From contig JBGSYJ010000201.1 of NCBI GenBank assembly GCA_041750915.1, forward strand, positions 1 through 18,112: a stretch of 18,112 nt of DNA, given 5' to 3'. Below the pieces are notes generated by a model. That model made no database searches and had not been told where the DNA came from. It saw nothing but the letters and a program-made list of their open reading frames with translations. The position numbers were made by a program, and so were the translations under genes. Numbering within the stretch: position 1 is the stretch's first letter; each line of letters starts with the position of its first letter. The stretch comes from JBGSYJ01 sp041750915. GTDB taxonomy: Bacteria > Acidobacteriota > Thermoanaerobaculia > Gp7-AA8. Below are positions 15,564-18,112 of this stretch, piece by piece.

Positions 15564-17174
15564 TCACATCGAGCTCATGGAGTTCAAAAACTCCGTGTTC
15601 GTCTTCGTCTTGTCGAGCTTCTCGACGAGCAGTTCCATCGATTCCACGGTCGAAAGCGGGCTGAAGACTTTTCGCAGGACCCAGATGCGATTGAGCTCGG
15701 CCTTCTCCAGCAGCAGCTCCTCTTTCCGTGTGCCCGACTTGTTGATGTCGATGGCAGGAAAGATTCTCTTCTCGACGAGCTTCCGGTCGAGATGGACTTC
15801 CATGTTGCCGGTTCCCTTGAACTCCTCGAAGATCACGTCGTCCATCCTGGAGCCGGTGTCGATCAGCGCAGTCGCCATGATCGTCAGCGAGCCGCCCTCC
15901 TCAACGTTACGCGCGGCGCCGAAGAAGCGCTTCGGCCTCTGCAGTGCATTCGAGTCGACGCCGCCCGAGAGCACCTTGCCCGAAGGAGGAACGACGGTGT
16001 TGTAAGCGCGGGCGAGCCTCGTGATCGAATCGAGCAGGATCACGACATCGCGGCGATGCTCGACGAGGCGCTTGGCCTTCTCGATCACCATCTCGGCAAC
16101 CTGCACGTGACGTGATGCCGGCTCGTCGAAGGTCGACGAGATGACCTCGCCCTTGACCGAGCGCTGCATATCTGTGACTTCTTCAGGACGCTCATCGATG
16201 AGCAGGACGATGAGGCTGATCTCGGGATGGTTCGTCGTGATCGCGTTCGCGATGGCCTGCAGCAGCATCGTCTTGCCGGTGCGTGGCGGTGCGACGATCA
16301 ACCCGCGCTGGCCCTTCCCAATCGGCGCGACCAGATCGAGCACGCGCGAAGACATGTTCGACGGCACTTCGAGTTTGATCCGCTCCTCGGGGTACAGCGG
16401 CGTGAGGTTGTCGAACAGGATCTTGTCCCGCGCGACATCGGGATGCTCGAAGTTGACCGCCTCGACCTTGATCAGGGCGAAGTAACGTTCGCCTTCCTTC
16501 GGCGGGCGCACCTGGCCTGAAACCGTGTCGCCCGTCCGCAGATCGAAACGGCGTATCTGCGAGGGGGAAACGTAAATGTCGTCGGGACCAGGTAGGTAGT
16601 TGTACTCGGGGGCCCGCAGAAATCCGAAGCCGTCGGGGAGGCATTCGAGGACGCCTTCAGAGAAAATCAGCCCGCTCTTTTCCGTCTGCGCCTGGAGGAT
16701 CGAGAAGATCAGATCCTGCTTGCGCATTCCGGCCGCATTCTCGACGCCGTACTCACGTGCGATCTTCGCCACGTCCGTGAGCTTCATCTCCTTGAGAACG
16801 CGGATGTCGACCGTCTCGGCAGCCTGCTGGTTGGGCGGCTCGGGGCGACGGCCAGATGCGGCAGCGCTCTTTTCAGCCGTCCGATCCTCGGGAGCTTCCA
16901 ACGCCACGGCTTCTTCCGATTCCGCGTCGTCCGGCTCAGGCGCAGGCGCAGACTCGAGTTGTGATGAGGTCTTCGAGGCTCGCTCCGCTTTCCCGCTGTT
17001 ATCGGCCTTGTCCGCTTTCGGAGTCCGGCTGCGGGTCGGCTTGTCGCTCCGCTCAGCGGAAGCTGCCTTCTCGCCTTTCGCCGCCCGTTCCTTCTCCGGC
17101 TTGGCCGCCTTGACTTCTTCCGGAGCATGCTCCTCTACAGCGACTGCCTCTTCGTTCCCGATTTCCTGGTCCAT
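15564..17174 (-). CDS. rho: Transcription termination factor Rho
   Basis: This 536-residue protein is about 115 longer than E. coli Rho. It is a hexameric RNA-dependent helicase that releases RNA polymerase in the cytoplasm. Residues 1-120 are a low-complexity extension of Lys, Ala, Glu, Ser and Pro, predicted disordered. Then come the Rho N-terminal helical domain at about 122-165 (LKEMKLTDVAKIAREYGV), the cold-shock-like primary RNA site at about 170-245 (GFGFLRAPEYNYLPGPDDIYVSP), and the ATPase core: Walker A APPRTGKT 295-302, Walker B VVILLDS 377-383, Q-loop region PPSGKVLSGGVDSNAL 396-411, and R-loop GTGNMEVHLDR. AGAGGA lies 4 nt before the ATG. It starts 8 nt after the engB stop, so the two are cotranscribed. 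The gene is intact at both ends. Confidence 0.97.
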   Translation of the reverse strand: MDQEIGNEEAVAVEEHAPEEVKAAKPEKERAAKGEKAASAERSDKPTRSRTPKADKADNSGKAERASKTSSQLESAPAPEPDDAESEEAVALEAPEDRTAEKSAAASGRRPEPPNQQAAETVDIRVLKEMKLTDVAKIAREYGVENAAGMRKQDLIFSILQAQTEKSGLIFSEGVLECLPDGFGFLRAPEYNYLPGPDDIYVSPSQIRRFDLRTGDTVSGQVRPPKEGERYFALIKVEAVNFEHPDVARDKILFDNLTPLYPEERIKLEVPSNMSSRVLDLVAPIGKGQRGLIVAPPRTGKTMLLQAIANAITTNHPEISLIVLLIDERPEEVTDMQRSVKGEVISSTFDEPASRHVQVAEMVIEKAKRLVEHRRDVVILLDSITRLARAYNTVVPPSGKVLSGGVDSNALQRPKRFFGAARNVEEGGSLTIMATALIDTGSRMDDVIFEEFKGTGNMEVHLDRKLVEKRIFPAIDINKSGTRKEELLLEKAELNRIWVLRKVFSPLSTVESMELLVEKLDKTKTNTEFLNSMSSM

Positions 17175-17182
17175 ACGTTCCT

Positions 17183-17812
17183 CTACGTTGCAGCGTAACT
17201 GCCGCCACGGTTCCTGTTTCCGTCAGCTTTTTTCCGAACTACCGGATAGATCTCCCGCCACACCTCGTCGACACCCTCGCGAGTCACACTCGAGAAAGCG
17301 ATCGGCGCGAGCTCGTTGCCCGGGAGCTTCTCCTCGATCACCTTCCTGCCAGCGGCCCGTTCATTGCGCGAGACTTTGTCGACCTTCGTCATGACGGCAC
17401 GCCACCGCACTCCCGTCTCTTCCAGCCAGCGATGCATCATCAGATCCTCCCCTGTCGGGGTTCGCCGTATGTCAACAAGCAGAAAAATCTGCTCGAGCGC
17501 AGATGCCTGCTCGAGATAGGAGCGCACCAGCTCGCCCCACTGCGCCGCAACCGTCTTGGGAACCTTCGCGTATCCGTAGCCGGGAAGGTCCACGATGTAG
17601 TACCTGTCGTCGATCAGATAAAAATGAATCGCCTGCGTCTTGCCCGGCGTCTGGCTGACCCGTGCAATCGCCTTCTTACGGAGAATCGTGTTGATGAAGC
17701 TCGACTTCCCGACGTTGGAACGTCCCACGATCGCAAACTGAGGACGCCCGTCATCGGGGAAATTTTCGGCATCGTACGCCGCACGGTGGAGCACTACGGA
17801 TTGGATTTCCAA
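17183..17812 (-). CDS. engB: EngB/YsxC/YihA ribosome-biogenesis GTPase
   Basis: This 209-residue GTPase, family-typical in length, is needed for assembly of the large ribosomal subunit. G1 is GRSNVGKSS (30-38); G2 lies around QTPGKTQ (54-60); G3 is DLPGYGYAKV (75-84), the diagnostic family block; G4 is TKVDK (142-146); G5 is SSV at 174-176. The C-terminus is basic. The start is TTG at 17812: it fits the family N-terminus, no earlier start is in frame nearby, and a GTG at 17794 would remove residues before the core. No good Shine-Dalgarno precedes the TTG, so the start is less certain than the identity. rho follows after 8 nt. A promoter candidate lies about 95 nt upstream. Confidence 0.95.
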   Translation of the reverse strand: MEIQSVVLHRAAYDAENFPDDGRPQFAIVGRSNVGKSSFINTILRKKAIARVSQTPGKTQAIHFYLIDDRYYIVDLPGYGYAKVPKTVAAQWGELVRSYLEQASALEQIFLLVDIRRTPTGEDLMMHRWLEETGVRWRAVMTKVDKVSRNERAAGRKVIEEKLPGNELAPIAFSSVTREGVDEVWREIYPVVRKKADGNRNRGGSYAAT

Positions 17813-17905
17813 GGTAAGAGGCTGAAGTTCCCGGGTTGTGGGAAAGCTGGACTACGTCAGAACGAATGCTCTGGGGTGGTTCGTATGAAGTTAAACCGCA
17901 GCGGG

Positions 17906-17933
17906 ATTACCGATATTCTCGCACAGTTGTCAA
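17906..17933 (-). promoter_or_regulatory. Candidate sigma-70 promoter for engB-rho operon
   Basis: On the minus strand a perfect -35 TTGACA (17928-17933) is followed by a 16-nt spacer and GGTAAT (17906-17911), 4 of 6 to the -10 consensus. RNA would start near 17899, giving a leader of about 87 nt before the engB TTG. This is the best promoter match I found in the window, and it directly follows palindrome D. Confidence 0.5.
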
Positions 17934-17944
17934 GGATGGATTGA

Positions 17945-18112
17945 GGCGAGGAATGAACGAGCTTGTCATCCCGAGCCTGGTTGGGAGGGTGGGAGGGGCG
18001 AGGGATCTCCGGCGATGGTACGTAGTTGCCTATCGGTCTCGCCACCACCCGGTGCCTTTCACAAATCAAGAATTTACTATCGCCGGAGATCCCTCGCCCC
18101 AACCCCCCACCC
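17945..18112. repeat. Extragenic palindrome D, variant core, cut by the window edge
   Basis: Perfect 22-bp inverted arms (17995-18016 and 18079-18100, core GGGGCGAGGGATCTCCGGCG) enclose a 62-nt spacer, with looser G-rich against C-rich pairing continuing outward. The left end reads GGCGAGGAATGAACGAGCTT then GTCATCCCGAG, closely matching the left flank and first arm bases of copy C (9749-9779) before the cores diverge. The right end runs off the window, so its outer boundary is unseen. It lies just upstream of the engB promoter candidate. No gene is visible from 17813 to the edge. Confidence 0.75.

Noticed and set aside
17857..18102. 81-codon minus-strand open frame upstream of engB
   Set aside because: It reads through palindrome D and the promoter candidate, has no ribosome site or motif, and is Pro/Arg/Ser-rich.

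Overview
The window is about 60% GC by eye and densely packed. Almost everything is encoded on the minus strand; only the 3' end of purA at the left edge is on the plus strand. I infer an uncultured or little-studied member of the Acidobacteriota. The reasons are a secreted protein of the acidobacterial VWFA-related type, an MlaEFD lipid transporter with a long repeat-bearing MlaD and no MlaC or MlaB, and several extragenic palindromes built on GTCATCCTGAGCG...GAAGGATC, a repeat I associate from memory with acidobacterial and other soil bacterial genomes. No 16S or other decisive marker is present.

Reading in the direction of transcription, from the right edge leftwards: a palindromic element (17945-18112) lies just upstream of a plausible sigma-70 promoter. 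This is followed by engB (ribosome-assembly GTPase) and, 8 nt later, rho with a roughly 120-residue charged N-terminal extension. After a 136-nt gap holding an inverted GATGAAA-type repeat come a PBP1B-like bifunctional peptidoglycan synthase and then mlaE, mlaF and mlaD. The last part is tightly packed: a 22-nt gap, then a TGATG overlap. The 139-nt mlaF-mlaD gap holds a short open frame that ends in an ATGA overlap with mlaD. Palindrome C (9767-9846) separates this block from the next.

The next block is a secreted VWFA-related protein (own candidate -10 at 9640-9645), then a lipoprotein membrane-fusion protein and an RND permease joined by an ATGA overlap. No outer-membrane factor or local regulator is visible. 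Palindrome B (3283-3368) closes this block. The last block is ugd, uxs (TGATG overlap) and a small conserved-looking hypothetical whose Shine-Dalgarno sequence abuts the uxs stop. Ugd and Uxs give the two-step route UDP-glucose to UDP-glucuronate to UDP-xylose. Palindrome A (244-328), a perfect 30-bp inverted repeat, sits between this operon's end and the convergent purA end, where it could terminate transcription from both sides.

The common theme is envelope building: peptidoglycan synthesis, phospholipid transport, efflux and nucleotide sugars for polysaccharide, with housekeeping genes (engB, rho, purA) at the ends. I see no rRNA or tRNA gene, CRISPR array, transposase or defence system. 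The most novel-looking items are the family of extragenic palindromes, including a hybrid copy at the right edge, and the small frame between mlaF and mlaD. Long plus-strand open frames opposite the real genes are read as by-products of high GC content.
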